Positions 1 through 12,649 of a stretch of DNA of 64,000 nt are shown here, one piece after another. The position numbers were made by a program, and so were the translations under genes. Origin of the DNA: Pseudoscleropodium purum. Its lineage: Eukaryota; Streptophyta; Bryopsida; Hypnales; Brachytheciaceae. The stretch spans positions 7,502,001 to 7,566,000 of the forward strand of contig OZ017795.1 in assembly GCA_963969395.1 (NCBI GenBank), read 5' to 3'. The number at the start of each line of letters is the position of its first letter. Position 1 is the first letter of the stretch. Under the pieces are notes generated by a model, which made no database searches, was not told where the DNA came from, and worked only from the letters and a program-made list of their open reading frames with translations.

Positions 1-1212
1 ACACACTTTTGATGTGATTCTACGCACTGCAAAAGAGATAACACAATGACCACATTCAATTGGGGAACACGACATAGCCCAGAAAGATAAAGAATGGAGT
101 ACAGATAGATAACACTGAGCAGAAAACAGAGTTTACGATCCCAAGTTTATAAACAAAATAAGAAAAGGATCATAATTCGCGAAGGAATAAAGGGCAATAT
201 TGTCGGTGGACTAACAATATGCACTCAATCACTCTAGATCTATTCCAAACAATCTGGTGGAGAAAATAAGAGGATAGTGCCCGATCACCAATGAAATGGG
301 CCCAGTTGACCACAGTGAAAGCAGTGAATTATTACCAGAATGCTCAGAAGACCCTGGCATCATCGCATATAGCTTCTTTCTGTCCATGTTCTCCTTCACC
401 ACGTCAAATACTTCCCCTGAGAACAACAACATCCCATGTCATTCTCGTGCATAATCCTCGACGAAACTGTTCTAAAAATTTCTTTAACGACCAAGTGAAA
501 TACACAAACAAATCCTCCACCTTCTGCTAAGACTTCAGGTACAAAATTGAAACCAAATTGGATGGAGGTTTTGAACCACCACCACACACACACCGCCCCC
601 CTTCTCTCAGTCTACAATCAACCTGTTAAATATATCAAGAGAAGCCTACAAGTCACAAACCGAATAGAATCATCTAAGACAAAGATATCAGAATTCAATG
701 CTAAGAAACTTCAGAGAGATTAATTCACGTCCAGTAAAAATCTCTAATACCGAGGAAATGTTGCAAACCTAATCCAATCAGATTTCAATTTCAATTCCGA
801 CTGTGTAAGCAATCTGCCGGAAAAAAATGTACACACAATCGCGACGTGTTGTACATTCTACCTCGTGTGCTGTAGAAATGCCCAATTTTCCCACCCGAAT
901 CCGGTAGTTGCATACTCCATTGTTTGTCCATCAAGTCCTTCGGGCCTAACTGCAATGTCAGGGAACGAAATCAGAGTCTGAAAGCTACAATCCTGGAGAA
1001 ATGAAGAGAACACAGATTCAAGCAGGTCGCGGAGACAAAAGCAAAAACAGAATTCGTTCACTCACTTCGTTAACGGGGAGCTGTACAAGCCACAATTCAG
1101 TGTTGGAAGTGGCGGCTTCCTCCACCAGAGGCGGAAGGATCGGCACTTCCTTGAAAGCGTCGCCGGGCGAGTAACCATTCACATTTTTATTAGCACCCTT
1201 CATGACGACCAC
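1..1212 (-). CDS. RPA34 / Mediator-associated protein 2-like nuclear protein, 5' part (partial)
   Basis: Partial gene read leftwards and cut by the window edge. Proposed coding exons are 1066-1212, 862-949, 336-416 and 1-26 (continues outside). All junctions have gt/ag ends and stay in phase. The N-terminal motif ELWLVQLP, followed about 20 residues later by GGKIGHFYSTRGEVFDVV, resembles plant Mediator-associated protein 2 (Arabidopsis At5g64680 type). That family shares an LW-x-x-Q-x-P signature with the RNA polymerase I subunit RPA34.5. The last visible residues (VRRITSKV) fit the family's Arg-rich strand. A longer version of exon 2 starting at 992 also stays open but does not match the family, so the acceptor at 950 is preferred. 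Translation could start at the Met at 1212 or the Met three codons later. Family assignment is from remembered motifs; whether it works with Pol I or Mediator is uncertain. Confidence 0.6.
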
Positions 1213-1275
1213 CGCAAAGAGAAACTGCGACAGCGATGATGAAGCGGGCGAGAGGGGGACGCAACTCGGAGACTA

Positions 1276-1292
1276 GGGGTTTAGGGTTTAGG
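1276..1292 (-). promoter_or_regulatory. telo-box pair upstream of the RPA34-like gene
   Basis: About 65 bases upstream of the start codon the plus strand reads GGGGTTTAGGGTTTAGG, which on the gene strand is a double AAACCCTA telo box. In plants telo boxes are typical of promoters and 5' leaders of ribosome-biogenesis and translation genes. This fits a Pol I-related product, though function is inferred only. Confidence 0.5.
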
Positions 1293-1299
1293 CAGAACC

Positions 1300-3500
1300 C
1301 TGGCCCCCTGGCATGGAGCTTCATTGTACTCCGGAAGGTAGTAGCACCTAAAACCGCCACCTTTTTTTTTCCATTCTGGAGGGTGGTCCAAATGATTTTG
1401 GGGGGTAACAGTGTTAGTCTCCCTGGGAAAAAAAATCAACTCAACTCATTTTTCAATTTTAAAAAATAATTTTTTTTTATATATGGGGTACCTATTCATC
1501 TCACTAGCCTCATTTCAACCCCTCATTGTAGGACTAGACCTTCAAATTTGAACAACATATGAATGCAACAAACATCCTAAACACACAAAATGCATTTATT
1601 CATTCAATAATGTTCTTGAAGATTTTGTGTTAATTCTTTAACATTTATATGATATAGATTTAAAAGATTTTGCTTTGCAAATATCTTATAATATTAAAGG
1701 TAGGTTTGGCTTCAAAAAATATTTTTTTCAGATAAGGAAAAATAAGACTTAAAATTAAATTAAAATAAAAAGCTTTAACCTTTGAATGATGGATTGGTCT
1801 CCATGGAAATCATGGCTATTTTGGTATTGTGTGCATTTTTAGATTAAAAAAATGAAAAAACACTCATTAGAAGTTTAGCTATTGTAGAAGACCTTTCCCT
1901 TTTCCTAGAAAATTTGGAGGATGAATAGTTGCACTTTTGTACTACACAAAAAGATTCTTTGTCATTCATCAACCAAAAAATGGCCACAACATTATTTATG
2001 GGTTAAAAATCATTGTAGTAAAACTCAACATTTTGAACTAAAAAGAAAAAACTTCTTGTGAAATTAAAAAAATTCAATCTACAATTAATTTTAAAGGGAA
2101 TTTTCAATTTTTGACTTCAAAATTTATAGAAAAATATTGGTTTGTGTACTAGTTGATGAACCATATGGATACAATTCATGGACCATAATTTTGCAACTAT
2201 TATTTTATAGTAATCATTAAACTACTATTCTAAACTTCATTTTATAATACATCTTTACATATTGGAGAATTTGGATTATCACCTTGGTCCTTTAGGGATT
2301 AAGTAACCACCCTTCAAGTTCGAAATGCTTCAACTTTCATTGATTGCTCTATAGAGCCTATAGTGATTTAGGTAAATGTAAATGGCCATTGAAGGCCTAA
2401 ATATCAATGGACTTAAAACAAGTAGTGATTTGGATTTTAGGGTGTACATTAAATGATGAATGTGTACATTTATCAACATACTTTGGATGATTTGTGATGC
2501 AAAGGCAAATTTGGTAGTTGTTCTTTTCAATTTTTTTTGTCCTTGAGACAGTTTCATTTTTGAGAAGAAAACAATTTGAAGGCCCCTCCTTCTTCCTTTT
2601 ACCAAATGGCTCATCCTCATTCTATTATGATGAAATGGCTAGATCTTTGTGTCAAATTTTACTCTTATATAGTTAAAAGTAAACATACTAACTTTTCATT
2701 TTTTGAAACAAAAAACCTTCATACAAATAAACCTTTTCTATTATTTTTTAATACATATATGTAAGCTTGTATTTGATTTTGTACTTAATAAAGGTGATTA
2801 AATAATAAAACAAAATTGAAAGTAAGAATAACCAAGCCTCCTTATACAATTCAAATACATATGATTGAACACCATGTTTTTAGCATTCAATTTTTCCATC
2901 AAATTTCATTTTGAAGTTACTAAGTTTATATTTCAAATGGCCCTCTCATATTACCCCCAAAATGCCCAAGACCTTTTTTGAGCTTCTTCAATTTTACTCG
3001 GAGCTAAACAAAAAGTTCAAGTTTCTTGAGGCTCTTGGTATGTCTCTGTCAACTCCATGCTTCCATTTGTTGATAAGAAGTCCTAGTGATGAAAACACTG
3101 TTCATCCCTTTGTTGCCGTATAGAACAAAATTGCAGACCCTAAACTAGTCAATGTTGCTATACTATTTCTTAAGACAGCAACGAGGGAGGTGATAGCCAA
3201 CACGGTGAAAAAACGTGGGCCCATGAATCGCAAAGCAAAGCAATGTTACTGAACATACCGTTCAGCACAAAAATGACCTAAACACTCAAGTGCGTCCTTG
3301 ACAATTTCGGTAGGGATTTGTAAATCACCTGGTCATTGACCCAGAAGTTCGAATTGAAGAACTTCAATCAGGCTTCATTCTGATGTACTTCCATCTACAT
3401 TAAACAAGTCCTAATGATTGTTTTTTCCAAGCTCAAGATTTCCGTAATTGCCATATGCTTCATGGCCAGCCCTTCTTATAGCATTTATCATTAACACTTC
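1300..3500. repeat. AT-rich intergenic repeats
   Basis: No gene is visible. 1787-1985 resembles units at 19675, 43671, 43905 and 45608. 2025-2290 resembles 60885-61160. 2954-3015 is repeated at 6460-6520. These look like fragments of non-coding, decayed mobile DNA. The part next to 3503 probably includes the lipoyl synthase 3' UTR. Confidence 0.5.
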
Positions 3501-3502
3501 AG

Positions 3503-6162
3503 TTACAGTCTCGCGTTCATCTGTTCCTCTCGAATCATACTTTCAATGAAGAATTCTCCAGCTCGATAGGAAGATCGGACCTACAGAGGGTGGAACGATG
3601 TTACAAAAAGAGAGCAGAATAATCCTAGTATGCAAGGAATACATGATGTATGCTGACATTGTGCCACTGGCAACCATCAAATCTAGAATCATATTACAAA
3701 GAAAGAGCCTGCTCCAGTTCCAAAGAAGACAATCAGAACCAAGTTCAAGAAACTAAATGGTATATCTCGACGATAATTACAAACAATAAAATGCTTGAAG
3801 TCAGACTCACAAGCATTTCTCTAGGACGTCAGATTGTAGCACAAAACAGTAAGATCTGAAACGCAGAGTAACTTCGATTAAGAGAAAACTTACAAGAGGT
3901 CCGCTTGCAACATATCTGAACCCAATAGACTCGCCATACTGCTTCCAATACTCAAACTTCTCAGGTGTCACATATTCCTTCACGGTGAGGTGGAGAGGCG
4001 TCGGCTGTCGATATCAAGTTAAAAAAGAGGTTAGACAAAAGAGATTGGGTGATGCTTCGATATGTATGTCTCGGTACCAGCTAACCCTTCATAGAAAACA
4101 TGCATTTTAAAAGAGTATTCACCAGAAGAGCATACGGATAAAACAAGTCAAACTTCCATCGACTCACCTGCAAATACTGGCCTAAAGTGAATATGTCTAC
4201 TCCAACAGCCCGGAGATCCAGCATGGTTTGCTTTACTTCTTCATCCCGCTCGCCCAAGCCTAGCATTATTGAAGTCTTGGTCACCATTCCCTTCAGAGTC
4301 TTCGCATGCTTTAAAACTGCCATACTCTGGTCATAGCTGCCATCCATAAGCATCCATAAGAAAATCAAATCAAAAGGTTTCACAACACGCTGCATAGAAT
4401 TGGGAAAAAAAAGAAAAATATCATCGACACTGTGACAACTGCCCTGAAATAACATACCCAGCCCGTGGATCTCGAACAATCCGTTGCAAGCGCTTCACCG
4501 TCTCAATATTATGAGCAAAGACATCCAACCCAGAACTGGCGAGATGATGGACAGCATTCAGATCACCTCTAAAATCAGACACCAGACACTCTACTAATAT
4601 ATCGGGCTTCAACGTCTGCAAATCCAGCCCACACCCACAATGTTCATGATCCTCATGAAATGCAGAGTAACATCATCTCGTACTAAAAAATGAAGATCAA
4701 ACGAGTCGCTGTTCTTCACGGAAACGCAGATCAATATGATCCAATACTAAAAATGAAGACCAGTATGGCTTCAATAGGTAGTTCAGGACTCTGAAAAGCA
4801 GCACTTTAGTGCATCGTGTGGCTAGTTTCTAAGCTCCTACTTCGTACCAGTGCGAATTTTAACTCAAGGGAGAGTGGCATACACACAAGGAAATAACATG
4901 GTTTTCATTAAAGTTAAACTTTTCCAATACATTTTCAACAATTTTAGACATCGATGTATGGAGACTAATAATGGGCAGGCAAGGAAAGCATGATGCAATT
5001 CATTCGAAGGTCTCTCTGAGATTACCTGTTAGTACCAACTCACAAGATGCTTAAGTCACTATGGAAAATAATTAATTTAAAATCTTCCAACCATTTAAAA
5101 AAAAATTTATGAGGGAGGTCCCCCGCGAGTAACCTACTTAATCAATATCTCCCCGTTGCGCGTCTCCTCATGATTGATATAAAACATCACTTGAGAATCT
5201 AATTTTACCGTAAGTCCTGTTAAATGCTGTATGGAATGCGTATGAAAGAACGAAACGAAGGAACTCACCTTGAGGGCTTTCACCGTGCGAGCAAAATGAT
5301 CGCTTCCACCATCAGGCATGTCATCTCTGTCCACGCTGGTCAATACTACATAGCCTACACTGCACACCATTCCACCCGCACACCACCACCAATGATTGAA
5401 ATTCTGCTCAAAAACAATGAAGATCTAGAAGGCTCCTAATCAACCCTAAAACCCTCACGTATGTTCCCACCACATATGCAGTACCCTTTGCAATTCAACA
5501 ACGCATCAGGATTTGGGAAGAAAAATCTTAAACAATTACCCCCAGCTAGCAATTGCCTTGGCGGTGTTTTCCGGTTCCATAAGATCTGCAGGCGCAGGGT
5601 TACGACTGGTGGCGACCGCACAGAAGCGACATCCGCGAGTGCAGGTGTCGCCCAGCAACATGATCGTGGCAGTCGCAATGCCGTCTCCTTTACCTCCTGC
5701 TCCTCCACCACCATTCCAACACTAAACCCCAATCCCATCAGAAAACACGCACACATTCCTTTGCGTAACATTCAATGCATTCCAAGAGTGAATTCTTGCA
5801 TTCCAAGAGATGCTCACTTCTCCGATGTTGGGGCACTGCGCTTCCTCGCAAACCGTGTTGAGCTTCAGCGTCTTAATACTCTCTTTCATCTTGCCCAGCT
5901 TCTCCCCTTGCGGCGCCCGCTGCCGCAACCACGCGGGTTTCTTCACAGTCGGATCTCGACCCGTGTAGGGACCCAGAGTGGGAGTTTTCTCGCCAGCGGG
6001 AGACGTGGAGACCGAGGAGGACGTTGCACGAATCCGCAATCCGTTGCGACGCAATTTTACGCCCGCGCAGGGACGCAGGCCGTCTAAAAAGAACACGCCA
6101 TCCGAAGAAGCGGCGAGGGAGCTGGAGCTAGCGATGATGCCACTCCGACCTAACGACTCCAT
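3503..6162 (-). CDS. LIP1P: lipoyl synthase, chloroplast type (radical SAM)
   Basis: Inserts two sulfurs into octanoyl groups on lipoyl-domain proteins, making the lipoate cofactor of plastid pyruvate dehydrogenase. Seven exons on the minus strand: 5818-6162, 5540-5721, 5269-5359, 4458-4615, 4168-4336, 3894-4004, 3503-3580. Phases are consistent and give 377 residues, close to plant plastid LIP1p. The first ~60 residues are rich in Ser, Arg and small residues, as in a transit peptide. The auxiliary Fe-S cluster cysteines are C105, C110 and C116 ([12 protein letters not shown]). The radical-SAM CxxxCxxC is C142, C146 and C149 ([10 protein letters not shown]). The family C-terminal RSSYRAGE is encoded in the last exon. 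A short Gly-rich stretch after CWNGGG seems slightly longer than usual. The mitochondrial paralogue LIP1 is less likely because [20 protein letters not shown] and the C-terminal [17 protein letters not shown] match the plastid type better. Confidence 0.93.
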
Positions 6163-6440
6163 GGCTCAATTTCAATTCTGTGACAACACTGGGAAGGGAG
6201 TGCGGCAAGAATCTCATTCCAAGCTTCGAATGCAACAATCCAGTGCTCGCAATGTCACGGCGATTGCGGCATATCATGTCACAGAAGTGGGACAATTGGT
6301 GTACTTGAGCAAACGCTGCGAGCGAGGGGCAAGGCAGGGCGACTTCACCAAGGGAGAATTGGGTTCCCAAAAGCCTCCGTTCACACCCTGAGTCACTGCT
6401 GGCTGACTTCGGACTGTCTTTGGGGCACTGTTTTTTTTCT
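6163..6440 (-). promoter_or_regulatory. 5' leader and promoter region of lipoyl synthase
   Basis: This stretch is clearly richer in G and C than the AT-rich DNA beyond 6520 and lies directly upstream of the lipoyl synthase start. Long open frames here on both strands show no family motif and look like chance frames. The transcription start was not identified. Confidence 0.4.
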
Positions 6441-8075
6441 TTTGCCAAAGTGTGCTCAGCCCCAAAATGCCCAAGGCCTTTTTTGAGCTTCTAGGAATTT
6501 TCTCTAAGTTGAACAAAAAGACAAAATTTTCATGAGTTGTATCAATTTTTTTAAATTATAACCATACAAATTCAAACTAGATATGTTATAGTTCACATAC
6601 AAAAGAAAAACACAATAATATCAATTATGGATTGAAAGATTATAATATTTGACCATGAGGGTGTTAAAACTATGAAAATGATTTGAATCTTTCAATCGAC
6701 TTTTCACATGTCAAATATGAAATTGAGGTCATAGAAAAAATATGAGGTTAAAGGACATAACATGCATAATGCCAATCAATTTACAACTTCTCAAAATTTC
6801 TTTTGCAATTTTGTAAATGAATTTCTAATGTTAATTTTTCTCCAAGATCTAGTGTATTTGAGACTCATTCCAAGAGCTCTCAACACTACGGAGAGTCAAG
6901 ATTGCAATGGACACCCTTGCATAAAATCTTGAATAGAAAAATCATAATCAATCATTTTTTAAATTGAATTTTTGATGCTAAAACTAGACTTCAAAAGAAT
7001 TTTTCGTAAATAGAAGATACTAAAAATAGAAACTTGATTAGGTTTTATTTTAACTTCAAAGTATTGTCAACACCATAATTTGGTGCCTTGGGCATTTAGG
7101 GGTTACAGTACAAATTTATAGTGCATAGTGACAATACCTAAGAGCATCTCAAGTAGTTGGGCTATTAAGCTACTTGTTGTGATTTTTGAATGAGAAGTAA
7201 TTGCTAAATGCATGCTCTAACTAACATATTCTTTAACACACAAAAAATTGTATTTTCAGCTTTATTTTGCTCAAAATTCTACCAAAGGATATTTTTTATC
7301 TTCAAAATAGTATATTGATATCATCGATGATGAGATTTTTTCTCCTTTTGCACACACTAGGAAACTTGCCATTGGTTGGAAGTTAAAACACTTAGTTGCA
7401 CAATTGGAGCATACTAATGATCCACTCTCTACTTCTTAGACAATGTTTTGTCTCGATGTACATTTTGTGTTTTGTCTTGATGTATTGTTCACTTGGCAAA
7501 TATTTTTCCATGCATGTCTGAATTTTCAAATAACAATGTTTTTCAAATGAAGAAATTTTGGTAAATAGTCATAATAAAATAGTTTAAAATCATTAGTAAG
7601 CATTCATACTTGAAGCAAGAGAAAATAGTAAAAATTTGTAAGAGCAAGAAAGGTATTTTTGTTAGTAAATAACAAACTTACATAAAAATGTAAATATACC
7701 AATGGATTCATTACATAAGATTTGGAGGCAAAGGGGGGAAATTTCAAGCCTATTTCCCTTATTGTTCCTCCAATAGTGAAAACACATGACACTATTAAAA
7801 AATAAATTTAAATAAAAAAAATCTGAAAAAAAAATTTTGAATCTTTTTTTGAGAAATGACATGGCACTCTCTCGACCACATTAGAGTGCGTAGCTTGTAG
7901 TGTTCCTAGCATTTTTAGAGTTGGCAAACTCATAGTCTTGTAGATTCCTCAAATCTCTCCTAATGATTAAAGCTATAGCTACCACATTAGAAGAAGAAAA
8001 AATAAAATTGAAGGATATGTTTTTTGTAGGGTTGACGAATCTCTATGTCCATCCGAAAAAGGCATCCATAACCCA

Positions 8076-8211
8076 GACGTCCGGACAGTCGGACGTCAGC
8101 GGACGCAATGTCCCTCCCGCTGTCGGAAGGTGGACGGGCGGGGCAGACGGCGTCCGCGAATGTCAGCAGACGTTGCGGACATAGCGTCCACATCCGAACG
8201 TCCCGGACGTC
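8076..8211. repeat. GC-rich inverted-repeat (foldback) element
   Basis: An isolated CpG-rich block in AT-rich DNA. The arms 8076-8113 and 8177-8211 are imperfect reverse complements. Both begin GACGTCCGG from their outer ends and share GGACGC(A/T)ATGTCC further in. The middle repeats GGACG/CGTCC motifs. It is compatible with a small MITE or foldback element; no clear target-site duplication was found. Confidence 0.55.
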
Positions 8212-9382
8212 CAACCATCCTGTCAACATTGGTTTTTGATTCAAGAATGCATTTAAACATCCTACATGACATGTAAATGGATGTCATGGCAACAAAAAGC
8301 AAGTGATTGTCTTCCAAGTACTATTAGAGAGTACAAAAGAAAAGAATTTTTCACATTATATAGATTGAGTTAAACAAAAATTATACAAATAATGGTAATA
8401 GATTTTTCTATATACCCAAAGATACCTTGTATAATACCTTTTTAAGATATTTCATCTAAGTTAAACCTTCGTGTGCAAAAAAATCCTTTTCAAGATATGA
8501 TAATTGTTGAAAAATCTTTGTAAAAACTTAGATACAAATATAAAATTCTGCAAAAATAAATTATTTTTAAATACTTATTTATAAATGAAAATAATAATAT
8601 TTTTTGTTTAAATTTTTTTAATTATATTATTGCTTAATCCTATTAATAAAAATAAACAAATAATTTTAGGATGGCTTGTTTGAAAATGAATAAAGGTTGT
8701 CCATTCAATCTCTTTGTTTAGAAAAACTCAAGATTATAAGATTATTCAATAGTGGTAAAGAGGTATTTTAGGAATTCATATAGTTCAAGAGACAAATTCT
8801 ATTTATTAATTTTTAAAAAACAATTGGTAAAGGAGACAATATACAACTTGTATAAGATGTTCCTTTATGATAAATTTAGATAACTTGTTAGTCATGCTTT
8901 TCTATTGTATGATACCCATGTATCTTCCTTAATTGATCTCTTGTTGAATTTTGAACGTCCAACTACTACAATATTTTATGTTTTTTTAATTTTTATTTAT
9001 TTATTTAAAAAAAATTATCATGGACATTCACCCTACATCAACTTGAATAACTTCTCTCTACCTTTATTGGACTTTATAGAAGTTGAACCTTCTTTCAACG
9101 ACATGTATATCCATTTAGTGTCATAGGAGACTTCTATAATATTTGTGTAGCTACTTAAAACCTTGAAGTGACTCTTCTAGACTAGTTTTGTGTTGCTTCT
9201 TCAAGACTCCTACTTACTCATAGTTTTTTGGGAATAAACTTCAAGATTTAGTGATGGTATATATATTGAAGGCAAGATGGAGAAACTTCAATCTTACCAA
9301 TATAAGTCTTAAAGCATTATTCATTAAGCTTTGTATTACATTATTAAGAAACAACTTTGAGTTCTTTATGTTACATACTCTT

Positions 9383-9560
9383 GTCTTCTTAGATAGTAGT
9401 GGGGTTTGTTGGGAAGATAAATAGGTATTGTACACTCACGGTCTTGATCTTCTTAAATAGTCATGGATTTTGGAAAAGTTGATAGGTATTAGACCTCCAC
9501 AATTTGGGTCTTCTTAGATAGTAATGTTGTTTATTGTTTGATAGATATTGCACACTTTTG
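9383..9560. repeat. three-copy tandem repeat, period about 62 bases
   Basis: Units start near 9383, 9447 and 9508. Each carries a TCTTCTTAGATAGT-like block followed by a GATAGGTATT-like block. Copies are diverged. Confidence 0.6.
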
Positions 9561-11549
9561 TTCTTGTATTACATTGGAATATTGTATCCTGAATACATTT
9601 TGCCTACTTAAATAATGTTAATGTGACTATCATATAATAATAGCAAGCAATGAAAAAGGGATATCTTTAGATGCCATTAAAGCTTGTACTCAAGTTTGTT
9701 GATCTAACATGTATCAAATGAATAGAAGGCCAACCACAAATTTTCTATCTCCTTCTAATTTAGTTAGTAAATTTAGAATCTACTAAAAAATCAATCTAAA
9801 CTCAAATACTCAATTGTTGTTGGATCTTTAGCCATTTATAGAGGCAAAATATTCTACCAATTTCATTAAAAGGGAGATAGATCTAAAGTATCACCTAGAT
9901 TTTATCTCAAGAGGATTTTTTAAAGTGTTATCCACATGATTTTAAATTGTTGCTTGAAGATGTCTTTGAATTTTGCACATCTTGAAACATAGTTGTAAAG
10001 TAATAAAACTTTTAGCCCATGAAGGAAGGATGAAGCCTAAGCGATAGGAAATCAACCAAAAATTCTTTAAATGAATTGGTGCATTATTTATATACATGTT
10101 TTCTAAAACCCATTCATTAACTATTTTGGGTCCTTATTATAGGATTGATATTCAAACACAATTGAATAGGCTAAATATACCTAAGACTTGATGTTTGACC
10201 ACTTGACAATGAATTTGGTCCTTTTAGGGATTCAACTTTAAAGTTTTTCTTACATTTGCATCTTTGAATCATTTAACAAATAAACAAAATTATCATTGTT
10301 ATGACTTTTGTGGCAAAAAGTGAAAATAAATTAATAAAAATAGAAAAATATTCCAAATAATCTAAAATTACACAAGATCTATAATTAAAAAATCTACAAG
10401 TAGCAAAGGAGATTAGTGTGAAAATTCATCAATTAACTATTTTACTTTTTAAGCACAAAACACCTTTGACAAAGACCTTTAGCTAAAATTCCTCTATCAA
10501 ATTAAACTTATCCTTTTACATAATTGATAAGTTTTTAGATATTTGTTGTTATTGAAGAAATGTATTTTGTATTCATGTCTTTTTATCAGATATTGTAATG
10601 GGAAAATGAAATCATTGTGATCTTATAGTAATAGGTTGAAATAAAATTATATGAAGTATCAATTATTATATATATATTTGAATCATTTAAAAAATTTTGT
10701 CATTAATAAATGAAAGTTATATTGAAAATATAATTTTATAATTTAAATTCAATAAATATTTAAAAAATAAATATAAAATATATAATTTTTTGAATTTAAT
10801 AGATAGAGCTTGCAATTGCAATCTTTGGATTTTTGGATTTTTCAAAATTTTCAAATATAATAGAAAGAAACTTTGTCAAGTTTTATCATTTTAGTTTAAA
10901 TCAAATACCCAAAATGTTTGTATTGAAAGTTACAATCAAGGTTGATCAAGGTTCATTTACTTTTGGGATGTACGACACTACAAGGGTCAAAAATTTGATA
11001 AAACCAATTTTATGCACACAACATGACATTTGTTGTATACTTGATAGACAAGGTATATGAATTGAGGTAACATGCAATAGTGTCAAAAGTTTGGATTAAT
11101 GCTAATTTGGATTCAATGATACATGTCTCTTCTAATTTGGATCATTTTTGCATATCTGAGATGTCTTGAAAAGCACAATATTTGAAGGATAGAATATCTT
11201 ATTTGAGCATGATAAAATGACATCCTAACAAAAAATGTTAATTATTGAATTATCAATCCAATGGTACATGTCATGCCTCATTTTAATACATAATTTATAT
11301 TCTAAGAATCAATTATAGTATAATACATTTAGTTCACCACATACCTCTCTAAAGTTACTAGTTCTTTAAGTATAGACCTTAGAAATTCACAAACTTCACA
11401 AAAAATCTCCAAAATATGGTATAATTCTTCCTTCAAAGATTTTATGATATCCATTTGTTTGCAACTAAAAATGACCTCTTCAAATATTTTTGACTCTATC
11501 TATCAATACACATTCAACCCAATTCACTACTAGTAATTAACCTTGAAGT

Positions 11550-12560
11550 GCTCTAATGTCTATACTTTGCGTGATGAATGGAAGGTTTGCAAGCATTGTG
11601 CAGTCCAGCTAACTTTTCATTCATCCAATGCAATACTTGAATCTTAAAAATACATCCTTCTTTAACCCCTAAAGTCTCAAACAACGTTTTTTGGCAACAT
11701 AGATATTTTGGGCAGCTCACTACAATTATGATTTTTATTTTTTTCTTAAAAAATATACGGAACATGCGAGTGAGGAGTAGCTTTAAGACCCAACAATTTT
11801 CATAACTTTTGATTGCATGGTTAAAAATTTATTGCATAATATGTAGTTTCATTGCTCAAAGGCTAGCTCAATTTTTTTCTTAAAAATTATATTTTTAAAG
11901 AAATAAAAAATTGAAATTGGATTTTTAAATTTATATATACATAGGGAGCTTTGAATCATTCAATTTGGATTAATGAGGTGAAAGTTATGAGGAGTTTTAG
12001 TTTGGGGGTAGTTATAGATTCTCTACTCTAAAATAAATTTTGAAGTTCTTCATTTTATTCAATTTTCAATATTTTTTGAAAAAGAAAATCATAGGATGAA
12101 GGTTTTTTATTACAACACTACAACTATTGGGATTGGAATTTTTCATTTCCATAATAAAATTCTTAACAAGTTAGTATTTTGAATCATTTTCTACTTCTTT
12201 CTACTTCTTTCTACTTAATATATTTTTCCTATTTGTCGTACAATTCCAAATTATTTGAACTTTTCAAGCATGTACTCAACTTGCCTTGAAGAATGAACCC
12301 AAAGAGGCCCAACCATCTTGGACATTTTTTCATACAAATGTGACCTTGTGAAGTGCAGTTGTCCATATTTTCACAAAGACAAAAAAAGGATTTTCATCTA
12401 TTCAAACGCTAATATCTTGCTATCTACATGGTGGAAATTTCTGGAATTTTTTCCACATCTTCTCAAACTAGTGTACAACAAGATCTTAAAGTCACATGTG
12501 TCCAAAAATGTTTTTTTTCCTAAAATTTGATACTTGCACTAGAAATGACAGTTTTAAAGC
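11550..12560. repeat. dispersed repeat copy (family shared with 38980-39800)
   Basis: Sequence from about 11930 to 12560 matches 39170-39790 in the same orientation over most of its length. Shared blocks include GAATCATTCTA, TTTCAATATTTTTTGAAAAA and AAAATCATAGGATG. The block 11570-11665 also matches 41101-41215 in reverse orientation. No coding capacity is seen, so it is probably a decayed or non-autonomous element. Confidence 0.6.
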
Positions 12561-12649
12561 GTTTTTGGTGAAAACATAGTCAAAAATTTGTTGACCAATT
12601 TCATGAAACTCTTGTAAATGATATTACTGTTAAAAGATATACATAGAAA

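Noticed and set aside
862..992. Longer exon 2 for the RPA34-like gene starting at 992
   Set aside because: It stays open, but its translation does not resemble the family and would need an extra hydrophobic microexon to reach exon 3. The acceptor at 950 gives a family-like sequence and joins exon 3 directly in phase.
5461..6087. 208-codon plus-strand open frame
   Set aside because: It lies opposite exons 1 and 2 of lipoyl synthase and is a shadow of that conserved coding sequence.
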